Assembly (NCBI GenBank): GCA_015059245.1
Contig: SVAU01000016.1
Coordinates: 1-27,778, forward strand
DNA: 27,778 nucleotides
Reading direction: 5' to 3'
Source: Bacillota bacterium
GTDB lineage: Bacteria > Bacillota_I > Bacilli_A > RF39 > UBA660
Under the pieces are notes generated by a model that was not told the origin of the DNA, did not search any database, and worked only from the letters and a program-made list of their open reading frames with translations. Positions within the stretch are counted from its first letter, which is position 1. Each line of letters begins with the position of its first letter. This document shows, one piece after another, positions 15,989 to 24,087 of this stretch. The translations under genes and the position numbers were made by a program.

Positions 15989-16399
15989 ATGCCTCATACA
16001 TTAACTCAAAATGTTAATGCTGAATATATTGTAGATTTTTCAAAAGCATTAGCAGAAAATTGCATGATATCAGGTACATACGAAAGTGCCAAATTATTCA
16101 TAAAAAAGCAAAGTGAAAATTCATATAATATTTCATTTGTTGCATATGAAACAAATGATACTAACCAAATAATAAATAACTCAACAAGAATAGTATCTCT
16201 AATAGATTTTGATAAAGTATCAAATACATTAGAACAAGTATATAAAGTATATAGTAATAAAATACCCAAAGAAAATACTTTAATAACTATTAAAGAAAAT
16301 AGTATAGAAATAATATTTAATCTTTATGGTGAATGGAAAATAAATATTACAAATATAACTAAAGAAGAAATAGATAAACTAATAAAAAAGATATCATAA
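15989..16399 (+). CDS. Hypothetical 136-residue protein in the metallochaperone operon
   Basis: I do not recognise this protein. It is soluble, with alternating short strands and helices (e.g. YNISFVAYET, IEIIFNLYGEWKINI), a single Cys near residue 27, and no signal peptide or membrane helix. A ribosome-binding site AGAAAGGG lies before ATG 15989, 14 nt after the GTPase stop, with no terminator between the genes. Co-transcription makes it a candidate client or helper of the GTPase, but nothing in its sequence shows a metal site. Confidence 0.7.
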   Translation: MPHTLTQNVNAEYIVDFSKALAENCMISGTYESAKLFIKKQSENSYNISFVAYETNDTNQIINNSTRIVSLIDFDKVSNTLEQVYKVYSNKIPKENTLITIKENSIEIIFNLYGEWKINITNITKEEIDKLIKKIS

Positions 16400-16411
16400 G
16401 ATATCTTTTTT
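16385..16411 (+). terminator. Intrinsic terminator with the stop codon in a 4-base loop
   Basis: AAAAAGATATC (16385-16395) pairs with GATATCTTTTT (16400-16410). The loop ATAA contains the TAA stop (16397-16399). The GATATC core recurs in the terminator at 24955-24982. Confidence 0.9.
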
Positions 16412-16461
16412 AAATTATAAAAATTTATTATAAGTTAACTAATGAATAATTATCTTTATTA

Positions 16462-16470
16462 TGCTAAAAT
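16462..16470 (+). promoter_or_regulatory. Extended -10 promoter of gpmI
   Basis: TGC plus TAAAAT (16465-16470), 27 nt before the ATG. Confidence 0.55.
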
Positions 16471-16497
16471 ATATTACGTAGAAAAGAGTGAATATTT

Positions 16498-18015
16498 ATG
16501 AATAAACCTTTAGTTTTATGTATATTAGATGGATGCGGTATTAGAGAAAATACAGATGGAAATGCTTTCGCTAATGCCAACAAACCAACATTAAATATGT
16601 TATTTGAAAAATACCCTAACTCTATTTTAGAAGCTAGTGGTAAAGCAGTAGGTCTACCAGAAGGCCAAATGGGTACTAGTGAAGTAGGTCACATGAATCT
16701 AGGTTCAGGTAGAGTAGCAATGCAACCATTAGAAAATATATCTTCTCAAATAGAAAATGGAGAAATACTTACTAACGAAAAAATATTAGAAGTAATAAAT
16801 CATGTAAAAGAAAATAATTCTAACCTACATTTATTTGGATTATTATCAGATGGTGGAGTACATTCACATATAAATCATTTATTTGGTCTTCTTGATATGT
16901 GTAAGAAAAATGAACTAACAAACGTATACCTAGATATATGTCTAGATGGTAGAGATACATATGAAAAAAGTGCTCTAACTTACTTAGATCAACTTCAAGA
17001 AAAAATAGATTCTCTAGGTATTGGTAAAATAAATATAATTACTGGAAGATACTATGGTATGGATAGAGATAATAACTTTGATAGATTAAAACTAGCTTAT
17101 GATGCCTTAGTATATGGAGAAGCAAAAGAATATAATAATTATAAAGAACTTATTGAAGAAAATTATAATAATGGAGTATTTGATGAATTCGTAGTACCAG
17201 GTATTATAAACAAAACTCCTCTTCAAGATAATGATGGTATCATTACATTTAACTTTAGAAAAGATAGAGTAAGAGAAATGTTTACATTATTATCAAATCC
17301 AACTGAATATGAAAGTATGGCTAATGAAAAAGGACTTGTTGTAAAACACTTTAATAACTTAAAAACATTAACTATGTATCCAGTAACTGAAACAGTAAAA
17401 TCTCCACGTGCATTCGAAGACTTAGACTTAAAGAACATTTTAGTAGATTACTTACATAATAATGGTATAAGTCAATTAAGAATTGCAGAAACAGAAAAAT
17501 ATCCACACGTAACATTCTTCTTTGATGGTGGTAAAGAAGTAGAATATGATGATATGAAGAAAATACTTATACCATCACCTAAAGTTGCTACATACGATTT
17601 AAAACCAGAAATGAGTGTATATGAAGTAACAGATAGTTTCTTAAGTGAAGTAGAAAACTTTGATGTAACAATAATGAACTTAGCTAATGGAGATATGGTA
17701 GGTCATACTGGTGTTTACGAAGCTGCTAAACAAGCAGTAGAAGATATGGATATCTGTATTACTAAAATATATAATAAAGTACAAGAACTTAACGGTACAT
17801 TAATTATAATAGCAGATCATGGTAACTGTGACATGATGTGGGATGAAAACAAACTACCAGTAACATCACATACAACAAACCCAGTACCATGTATCATAAC
17901 TAAAGAAGGAATAGAACTAAATAATGGTAAACTAGCAGATATAGCACCAACTATGTTAGAACTACTAGGACTACCTATACCAGCAGAAATGACAGGTACA
18001 AGTTTAATCAAATAA
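16498..18015 (+). CDS. gpmI: 2,3-bisphosphoglycerate-independent phosphoglycerate mutase
   Basis: GpmI interconverts 3- and 2-phosphoglycerate in glycolysis, using two Mn ions. The 505-residue length is normal for the family. Asp11 (LDGCG), the phosphorylated Ser61 in TSEVGH, DGGVHSH, DGRDT, NFRKDRVREM, NLANGDMVGHTG, ADHGNCD and TSHTTNPVP are all present in order, so the alkaline-phosphatase-type active site is complete. It is a single-gene unit with its own promoter; a terminator one base after the stop is shared with the convergent mgtE. The glycolytic partners (gapA, pgk, tpiA, eno) are not adjacent, unlike in many Bacillota. Confidence 0.96.
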   Translation: MNKPLVLCILDGCGIRENTDGNAFANANKPTLNMLFEKYPNSILEASGKAVGLPEGQMGTSEVGHMNLGSGRVAMQPLENISSQIENGEILTNEKILEVINHVKENNSNLHLFGLLSDGGVHSHINHLFGLLDMCKKNELTNVYLDICLDGRDTYEKSALTYLDQLQEKIDSLGIGKINIITGRYYGMDRDNNFDRLKLAYDALVYGEAKEYNNYKELIEENYNNGVFDEFVVPGIINKTPLQDNDGIITFNFRKDRVREMFTLLSNPTEYESMANEKGLVVKHFNNLKTLTMYPVTETVKSPRAFEDLDLKNILVDYLHNNGISQLRIAETEKYPHVTFFFDGGKEVEYDDMKKILIPSPKVATYDLKPEMSVYEVTDSFLSEVENFDVTIMNLANGDMVGHTGVYEAAKQAVEDMDICITKIYNKVQELNGTLIIIADHGNCDMMWDENKLPVTSHTTNPVPCIITKEGIELNNGKLADIAPTMLELLGLPIPAEMTGTSLIK

Positions 18016-18016
18016 A

Positions 18017-18046
18017 AAATATCTAGAATATCTAGATATTTTTTTA
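18017..18046. terminator. Bidirectional terminator between gpmI and mgtE
   Basis: AAATATCTAGA (18017-18027), loop ATA, and TCTAGATATTT (18031-18041) with T/A runs on both sides. It fills the whole 28-nt gap between the convergent stop codons. Confidence 0.85.
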
Positions 18047-19381
18047 TAATCCTAATAGCATACTAGCTACTTGAAAATATACAAGTAATGAACCAGCATC
18101 AACAATAGTAGTAATAATTGGATTAGCCATAACTGCTGGGTCTAAATGTAATTTATCAGCAAGTATTGGAAGTATAGCACCAATAATCTTAGCAAGTAAT
18201 ACAGTTAAGAATAAAGATAGACAAACTACAAATGCAACCATCTTAGTAGTACCATCAAACCATATTAATTTAAAGAAATTACATACAGCCAAAGTTAAAC
18301 CACACATAATACCTACTAAAAATTCTTTGCCTATAACTCTTAAAGTATCTTTAAACTCAACCTCATCTAATGATAAAGCACGTATTATTGTAACACTAGA
18401 TTGTCCACCAGCATTACCACCAGTACCCATAACCATTGGCATAAATACAGTAAGTATTGCACAAGTAGCTAATGCATCTTCAAAGTTAGATATAATACCA
18501 CCAGTAAATGTAGCACTAACCATTAAGAATAATAACCAAGGCATTCTACTTTTAAATATATCCCATAAACTTAATTTTAAATATGGCTTTTCAGTAGGAA
18601 CCATACCAGCCATCTTTTCGATATCTTCAGTAGCTTCTTCTTCCATAATATCTACGATATCATCGATAGTAATAACTCCAACTAATCTATCTTCCATATC
18701 AACAACAGGTAAAGTAGAGTAGTCATAATCTTGGAATAATTTAACAACATCTTCTTGATCCATTAAAGTATGAACACTATGTTCTGTTTCTGTCATAACA
18801 TCATCAATCATTGTCTCAGGATCATTTATAAGTAAATCTTTTACAGTAACATGACCTAATAATTTTCTCTTACTATCAGTAACAAAACATGAATCATAAG
18901 AAACAAAATCATCCGCTTGTTTTCTTATTCTTTCAATAGATTCTTTAATAGTTAACCCCTTCTTTAAATGGATATATTCAACAGCCATTAAAGAACCAGC
19001 ACTATTTTCAGGATACTTAAGTAATTTATTAATATCATTTCTAGTTTCTTTATCAACACTACCAAGTAGTGAAGTAACTACCATAGCAGGCATTTCCTCA
19101 AGTAAGTCAGCAGCATCATCTGTAAACATATCTTCAATAATTAAAGTAGCTTCTTTCTTACTTAACTTAGCAATTAAATCTCTTTGTATTTCTTCATCTA
19201 AATTAACAAATACATCTACAGCTTTATCTTTAGGTAATAATCTAAATGCCTTAACTAACAATTCATCAGGTAGTTCTTCTATTAAGGAGGCGATATCATA
19301 CTCATTCATTTCTTGATATATTTTTTTTACTTCAGCTAATTTTCTTTCCATTAGCAATTCTTTTAATTCTTCAAATTTCAT
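18044..19381 (-). CDS. mgtE: MgtE magnesium transporter
   Basis: MgtE is a gated Mg2+ channel with a cytosolic sensor. The 445-residue protein has the helical MgtE_N domain (about 1-130), two CBS domains (about 135-255), a plug helix and five membrane helices. The conserved pore stretch MVMGTGGNAGGQSS and the end motif DPAVMANPIITTIVD, with the pore Asp, are present. The start at 19381 has AAAGGAGTGAT in front. Longer in-frame ATGs upstream would cover the promoter. It is the only minus-strand protein gene here. The predicted leader is about 28 nt, too short for an M-box magnesium riboswitch, so control must be at protein level (CBS gating) or elsewhere. Confidence 0.95.
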   Translation of the reverse strand: MKFEELKELLMERKLAEVKKIYQEMNEYDIASLIEELPDELLVKAFRLLPKDKAVDVFVNLDEEIQRDLIAKLSKKEATLIIEDMFTDDAADLLEEMPAMVVTSLLGSVDKETRNDINKLLKYPENSAGSLMAVEYIHLKKGLTIKESIERIRKQADDFVSYDSCFVTDSKRKLLGHVTVKDLLINDPETMIDDVMTETEHSVHTLMDQEDVVKLFQDYDYSTLPVVDMEDRLVGVITIDDIVDIMEEEATEDIEKMAGMVPTEKPYLKLSLWDIFKSRMPWLLFLMVSATFTGGIISNFEDALATCAILTVFMPMVMGTGGNAGGQSSVTIIRALSLDEVEFKDTLRVIGKEFLVGIMCGLTLAVCNFFKLIWFDGTTKMVAFVVCLSLFLTVLLAKIIGAILPILADKLHLDPAVMANPIITTIVDAGSLLVYFQVASMLLGL

Positions 19382-19415
19382 AATATCACTCCTTTTCATC
19401 TTCTTTTGTGTCTTA

Positions 19416-19424
19416 CTTATACCA
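19416..19424 (-). promoter_or_regulatory. Extended -10 promoter of mgtE
   Basis: On the minus strand TGG is followed by TATAAG. A TTGACA lies only 7 nt upstream, too close to act as its -35. Confidence 0.5.
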
Positions 19425-19461
19425 TAATTGTCAAAAAAAATAAAGTTTAAGTATAAGTCAT

Positions 19462-19490
19462 TTGACATCTTATTTTTATTAAGTTATCAT
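19462..19490 (+). promoter_or_regulatory. SigA-type promoter of the PIG-L-like/YfhO operon
   Basis: A perfect TTGACA (19462-19467), a 17-nt spacer and TATCAT (19485-19490). The leader would be about 27 nt. It is divergent from the mgtE promoter. Confidence 0.7.
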
Positions 19491-19523
19491 TTTATTGATA
19501 GATATCTTTTTAGGGGGACAATT

Positions 19524-20231
19524 ATGGGATTACTATTTAAGAAATATTCTACGTATATATTATCTATAATTATAATAGTATTTACAACTATTTCTTTTAT
19601 CATGTCTTCATATTATTCAAGTCTTACTAATATAACAGTAGATTATTCTAAAATAGATTTAAACGAAATAGATAATCTTATGATAGTATCACATCCTACC
19701 GATGAGATTCTTTTTGGTGGTTCTCATCTCTTAGAAGATAATTATCTTGTAGTATGTATTACTTGTGGAACTGATAAAGAATTAACACATGACTTTATTG
19801 ATGTATTACAAAAAACAAAAGATAAATATATTATCTTAGGATATCCAGAGTACTCAAACGATGAAAGAGAAAACTGGTCAAATTATAAAACTAATATAAA
19901 AGAAGATATAACTAAAATAATAAAATTAAAAGATTGGTCTACTATAGTAACACATAATCCTGAAGGAGAATATGGTAGTCTACAACATAAACTAACATCA
20001 CAAATAGTAACAAGTATTTCACCTAAAAAGAAACTATATTACTTTGGTAAATACTACACAAAGAAATCTATAGTAAATGAACAAAATAAACTATCTCAAA
20101 TAAATCAAAATAGATTAAATCAAAAAATAAAACTAATAGGTATGTATAAAACAGAAACCTATATTCAAACAGAATTCAATCACATGTATAAATATGAAGA
20201 ATGGATAAAATATAAAGAATGGAGTAAGTAA
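19524..20231 (+). CDS. Membrane-anchored PIG-L/LmbE-like protein with altered active site
   Basis: This 235-residue protein has one N-terminal membrane helix (about 8-30) and a domain resembling PIG-L-type zinc N-deacetylases (MshB, BcZBP), which remove acetyl from GlcNAc groups. The zinc ligands appear kept: His57 and Asp60 in SHPTDE, and His155 in EYGSLQH. In the usual AHPDDE the first Asp is the catalytic base; here it is Thr59. In the usual EYGHxxH the first His assists catalysis; here it is Ser152. It may therefore be inactive or do different chemistry. ATG 19524 has AGGGGGA before it. The downstream YfhO-like gene begins one base after its stop, pointing to a shared role on a surface glycan. 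Confidence 0.75.
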   Translation: MGLLFKKYSTYILSIIIIVFTTISFIMSSYYSSLTNITVDYSKIDLNEIDNLMIVSHPTDEILFGGSHLLEDNYLVVCITCGTDKELTHDFIDVLQKTKDKYIILGYPEYSNDERENWSNYKTNIKEDITKIIKLKDWSTIVTHNPEGEYGSLQHKLTSQIVTSISPKKKLYYFGKYYTKKSIVNEQNKLSQINQNRLNQKIKLIGMYKTETYIQTEFNHMYKYEEWIKYKEWSK

Positions 20232-20232
20232 G

Positions 20233-22539
20233 ATGAAAAGATTAAACAAAAAAGACTTTATCTATCTAGCAATATCTATAATATCTTTCATATTATTAGT
20301 TCTACTAGTAACTGATAATACTTTTTTGTATGCTTCATCTACTAATCAAGAATACATAAATTATGCAAACTATCTTAGAAACTTATTTTATGATACAAAA
20401 GATATATTCCCAGACTTTGCATTATCAATTAATAATGGAATAAATATATATAACTTAGTAGAATATGGATTCCTAAGTCCTATAATATTAATATCTTATT
20501 TATTACCATTTATATCTATGTCTAATTACATAATAATATCAACAATAATACTAACTATAATAAGTACAATTCTATTATATAAATTCTTATATAATCATAA
20601 ATATAGTAGCGAAGTATGTTTCATATCTTCATATCTCTATATTTTATCTACATCAATTACATACAATACACATAATAACTTAGTATTAATAAATTACATG
20701 CCATTCTTAATACTAAGCTTAATGGGTGTAGATAAAATATTTAAAGAAAACAAGAGTTACTTACTTATAATATCTTTATTTTTAAGTATTATGACTAACT
20801 TAAAATATTCTTTACTAAGTATCATAGTAATAATAATATATTCTATATACAAATACTTACAAAGAATGAATAAACCTACATTAAAAACAATTATATCTAG
20901 AACAATATCAATAGTAGGACCAATACTATTATCCTTACTATGTTCTAGTATTATACTTATCCCAACAATATTCCTTAACATAGATAAAATATCTACACAA
21001 GAAGTAATAGTTAACTTAAATGAACTATTACTACCTAACATAAATACAAATAATATACTATATTCATCTTTAGGTATCGGTCTAACTAGTATAGTATTAC
21101 TATCTATAATAAATATATTCAATAATAAAAAATCAAATATATTCTTAGGTATAACACTATCTATGTTAATAATATTTAATATCTTCAAATACTCAATAGG
21201 TAACGTCTTAACAATATTCCTACCATTATATATCTTAGTAATATCTGAATTCTTAAAAAATCTATTTAACAAAAAATTAAACCCTAAACAAATAGTAATA
21301 CCAATAATAATAATTACTATTCTAATATTCATATACAACTATAGAACTAATAGATATACATTAGACATACTTATTCTATTTATAGCAATATTACTATATT
21401 ACTTAACAAATAAAAAAATACTATTCATAGTACCAGTAATATCATTTGTATTCTTAAATACATACACAATAAATATAGATAATAATCTACCATTAAAGAG
21501 AACTTACTATCAAGAACAAGAAATAATATCAGAACTAATATATAAAGTAAACTACTATGATCAAAGTTTCTATCGTATATCAAAAAGAGATAATAACTTA
21601 TTAAACTCATTATTAGAGAATAATAAATACATAATATCTAAAAACACTCCATTAATTGGATATCAAAATACAATAGAACAAGATGGTATATATGTATATA
21701 AAAACGATAATACATTACCAATAGGATTCTCTACATCAAACATAATGAGTTATGAAGACTATGAATTATTAGATAAACAAACTAAAAAAGAAGCTCTATT
21801 TAACATAATAGTAGTAGACACTCCATCAAACAACAACTTTATATCTACACTAGAAAAAACTAACATAAAAATAGAAGACATATTTAAACATTCAAATATC
21901 AAAATAAATAAAAGTAATATAGTAAACATAACTACTAAAGAAACATTAAAACTAACATATAAACTTCCTAAAAACTATCATGATAAAATACTATTCATTA
22001 GTTTTAATGTTAATAACAACAAAGAAACAAAAAGTATTAAGATAAACAACATAACAAAAGAACTAAATATATCTAATACATACCAACCTCAAGAAACAAT
22101 AGAATATGTTCTATCCAACCAAAAACAAGAAGAACTAAATATAAGTTTTGAACCAGGTACATATAACATATCTAATATAGAAATATATTCGTTAGATACA
22201 GCCAATATAGATAAATCAATTAAAAACTTTGATAAATTTATCATAAATCCAATAATCAAAAAAGGTGAAATCCTATCTGGGAAAATAAATGTTATAAAAG
22301 ATGGATATTTCATGTTCACAATACCATATGATAAAGGCTTTAAAGTAAAACTAAATGATCAAGAAATAGAATACGAAAGAGTAGATGAAAAATACATAGG
22401 ATTCCCAATCACAAGTGGAACACATAAAGTATCTCTAAGTTTCAACGCTCCAGGTAAAACATTTGGTATTATACTATCTATAATAGGATTCATATCTACT
22501 GGAATAGTAATATATTTAGAAAGACAAAGAAAATTTTAA
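20233..22539 (+). CDS. YfhO-family polytopic membrane protein (GT-C-like)
   Basis: This 768-residue protein has about a dozen membrane helices in its first 400 residues, a large extracytoplasmic domain and one C-terminal helix. The segment near 700-740, with IPYDKGFKVKLNDQEI, a following G(I/F)P and SGTHKVSLSF-NAPG, is typical of YfhO proteins. Bacillus YfhO is linked with CsbB and GtcA in adding GlcNAc to lipoteichoic acid. The early acidic site expected for GT-C enzymes may be in the first outer loop (YDTKDIFPDF), but I cannot confirm it. It is translationally coupled to the PIG-L-like gene and ends in its own terminator. Confidence 0.8.
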   Translation: MKRLNKKDFIYLAISIISFILLVLLVTDNTFLYASSTNQEYINYANYLRNLFYDTKDIFPDFALSINNGINIYNLVEYGFLSPIILISYLLPFISMSNYIIISTIILTIISTILLYKFLYNHKYSSEVCFISSYLYILSTSITYNTHNNLVLINYMPFLILSLMGVDKIFKENKSYLLIISLFLSIMTNLKYSLLSIIVIIIYSIYKYLQRMNKPTLKTIISRTISIVGPILLSLLCSSIILIPTIFLNIDKISTQEVIVNLNELLLPNINTNNILYSSLGIGLTSIVLLSIINIFNNKKSNIFLGITLSMLIIFNIFKYSIGNVLTIFLPLYILVISEFLKNLFNKKLNPKQIVIPIIIITILIFIYNYRTNRYTLDILILFIAILLYYLTNKKILFIVPVISFVFLNTYTINIDNNLPLKRTYYQEQEIISELIYKVNYYDQSFYRISKRDNNLLNSLLENNKYIISKNTPLIGYQNTIEQDGIYVYKNDNTLPIGFSTSNIMSYEDYELLDKQTKKEALFNIIVVDTPSNNNFISTLEKTNIKIEDIFKHSNIKINKSNIVNITTKETLKLTYKLPKNYHDKILFISFNVNNNKETKSIKINNITKELNISNTYQPQETIEYVLSNQKQEELNISFEPGTYNISNIEIYSLDTANIDKSIKNFDKFIINPIIKKGEILSGKINVIKDGYFMFTIPYDKGFKVKLNDQEIEYERVDEKYIGFPITSGTHKVSLSFNAPGKTFGIILSIIGFISTGIVIYLERQRKF

Positions 22540-22562
22540 AGATGTTTTTATAACATCTTTTT
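22538..22562 (+). terminator. Intrinsic terminator of the PIG-L/YfhO operon
   Basis: AAAGATGTT (22538-22546) pairs with AACATCTTT (22552-22560), with a short T tail. The stop codon TAA (22537-22539) overlaps the stem base. Confidence 0.75.
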
Positions 22563-22617
22563 ATGTGTAAAAAAAAGTAAATAAATTAACAAATAATGTA
22601 CAGATATTTACATCTTA

Positions 22618-22626
22618 TGTAATAAT
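22618..22626 (+). promoter_or_regulatory. Weak candidate extended -10 for the HAD gene
   Basis: TGT plus AATAAT (22621-22626), 25 nt before the ATG. The match is poor and this is a tentative call. Confidence 0.3.
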
Positions 22627-22651
22627 ATAAATAGATAAGCAAGGTGATACC

Positions 22652-23476
22652 ATGAATAAATATGATATTGTCTTTTGTGATATAGACGACACATTAAATC
22701 CGTCAAACGGAACAACTACAGAATACACAAGAGAAGTAATGAAAAAATTAAAAGATAAAGGAATAAAAGTAGTAGTTAATACAGGACGTAGTGCTAAATA
22801 CGCAGTAGAAAAATCAATTGAAGCAGGCTTAAGTGAATACATAATAAGTTCTAATGGCGCAGAAGTATATAACTACCATGAAAGAAAAGAAATATTCTCA
22901 AAACCAATATCTAAAGAAGACATACTAGCTATATACGATTATTGTGTAACACATAACATGACAATTATTCTAAACTGTTTAGAAAAAAGATATATAAATA
23001 TTAAAGATTACAAATACAATAATGAACCAGCTATATACTTCGAAGATATAAATGAAGTAATAGATAACAATAAAATAAATCAATTAGTAATACTTAGTTC
23101 AAACTTCGATAGAATGTTAGTATTACCTAATATGTTCAAAGAAAAATTTCCTTCTCTAAAAGTAGTTCATTCATCAATAGGACTTATTGAAGAAAAAAGA
23201 GTACCAGGTAAAGAATACTATCATGACTTAGTATTAGAAAATACAGCTAAATCAACTGGTATAGTAGAACTATTAGATTACTTAGGAATAGATAGTGAAA
23301 AAGCAATAGCTATCGGTAATGGTTACGACGATATATGCATGTGTGATGTAGTAGGTACATCAGTAGCAGTAGAAAACGCTAATCAAACATTAAAAGAAGT
23401 AGCAACCTACATAACTGATTCAGCAGAAAATGATGGTGTAGCCAAAATACTAGAAAAATTGTGCTTAGAAGATTAA
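22652..23476 (+). CDS. Cof-type HAD-superfamily hydrolase
   Basis: This 274-residue sugar- or nucleotide-phosphatase-like HAD protein has motif I DIDDTL (Asp10 nucleophile, Asp12 acid/base), motif II VVNTGRS, a C2-type cap (about 85-190), motif III Lys200 and motif IV at 222-227. Motif IV reads GNGYDD where the family norm is GDxxND: the Mg-binding Asp is Asn and the following Asn is Asp, as if the two had swapped places. Activity may be kept through the two downstream Asp residues. The substrate cannot be predicted for this broad family. ATG 22652 follows AAGGTGAT. A DUF308-like gene follows after a 45-nt gap containing an unusual inverted repeat. Confidence 0.88.
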   Translation: MNKYDIVFCDIDDTLNPSNGTTTEYTREVMKKLKDKGIKVVVNTGRSAKYAVEKSIEAGLSEYIISSNGAEVYNYHERKEIFSKPISKEDILAIYDYCVTHNMTIILNCLEKRYINIKDYKYNNEPAIYFEDINEVIDNNKINQLVILSSNFDRMLVLPNMFKEKFPSLKVVHSSIGLIEEKRVPGKEYYHDLVLENTAKSTGIVELLDYLGIDSEKAIAIGNGYDDICMCDVVGTSVAVENANQTLKEVATYITDSAENDGVAKILEKLCLED

Positions 23477-23505
23477 TTGTGGATAAGTAATAAAGATATC
23501 CACAA
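23477..23505 (+). repeat. Inverted repeat containing a DnaA-box sequence
   Basis: TTGTGGATA (23477-23485) and TATCCACAA (23497-23505) are perfect inverted copies 11 nt apart. The left arm with its next base contains TGTGGATAA, the exact complement of the DnaA-box consensus TTATCCACA. The right arm matches it with one change. No T tract follows, so it is not an intrinsic terminator. It ends 16 nt before the ATG of the next gene and may be an operator, a DnaA site or an mRNA hairpin. Confidence 0.6.
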
Positions 23506-23521
23506 GTAGATAGGTGATAAT

Positions 23522-24049
23522 ATGAAATTTAAACAAAAAGTAGATACAATAATAGCAATATGTTTAATACTAATAGGTGTAGTATTATTAGTACTACCAG
23601 TATTTAACATAACTAATATAAAATATTTAAGTATAGGTATATTTGCTTTATACACAGTACTTAATCTAATACAATTTATACTTACAAGAAAAAGTAAAGA
23701 TTATGAAGGATTACATAGTGCTATAGGTTCTCTTATAGTACTAATAGCTAGTATAGTAACAACACCAGAAGCATCTCCTAAAACACTAGCAATGTTACTT
23801 ATGACTTGGATAATCTTTATGTCACTAGCAAAACTAAAGAAAATGGATTACTATCATGATAAAAATGATAGAATGTGGAAAATAAGAGGATTCAACTTAG
23901 GTCTATTTATAATAACTGGTGTCTTAACTTGTATTAACTTAGCACATGTATCAACAGTACAAGTACTAGTAATAGGTTTCTTCATGTTAGTACATGGTAT
24001 TTTAGAATTATTCGATCCAATAGTAAAAACTTTAATAGCACATAGTTAA
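23522..24049 (+). CDS. HdeD/DUF308-like small membrane protein
   Basis: This 175-residue protein has about six hydrophobic helices in two groups of three, with a charged middle loop (KKMDYYHDKNDRMWK). This is the plan of the HdeD/DUF308 family, whose function is poorly known (acid resistance is reported for E. coli HdeD). No catalytic motif is seen. ATG 23522 has AGGTGAT 3 nt upstream. It follows the HAD gene; whether it is co-transcribed or uses its own start around the DnaA-box repeat is unclear. Its last codons form the terminator. Confidence 0.65.
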   Translation: MKFKQKVDTIIAICLILIGVVLLVLPVFNITNIKYLSIGIFALYTVLNLIQFILTRKSKDYEGLHSAIGSLIVLIASIVTTPEASPKTLAMLLMTWIIFMSLAKLKKMDYYHDKNDRMWKIRGFNLGLFIITGVLTCINLAHVSTVQVLVIGFFMLVHGILELFDPIVKTLIAHS

Positions 24050-24061
24050 TGTGCTATTTTT
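24034..24061 (+). terminator. Intrinsic terminator with the stop codon in the loop
   Basis: AATAGCACAT (24034-24043) pairs with ATGTGCTATT (24049-24058), T residues to 24061. The TAA stop (24047-24049) spans the loop and the first 3' stem base. The next promoter begins 2 nt later. Confidence 0.9.
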
Positions 24062-24062
24062 A

Positions 24063-24071
24063 TGTTATAAT
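24063..24071 (+). promoter_or_regulatory. Extended -10 promoter of the methyltransferase gene
   Basis: TGT plus a perfect TATAAT (24066-24071), 16 nt before the ATG. The GGTGAT site (24078-24083) would be at the very 5' end of the transcript. Confidence 0.75.
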
Positions 24072-24087
24072 ACACTTGGTGATTTAA

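Noticed and set aside
19382..19523. N-terminal extensions of mgtE and of the PIG-L-like protein in the shared gap
   Set aside because: Both extensions would pass through each other's promoters; ATGs at 19381 (-) and 19524 (+) have good ribosome-binding sites.
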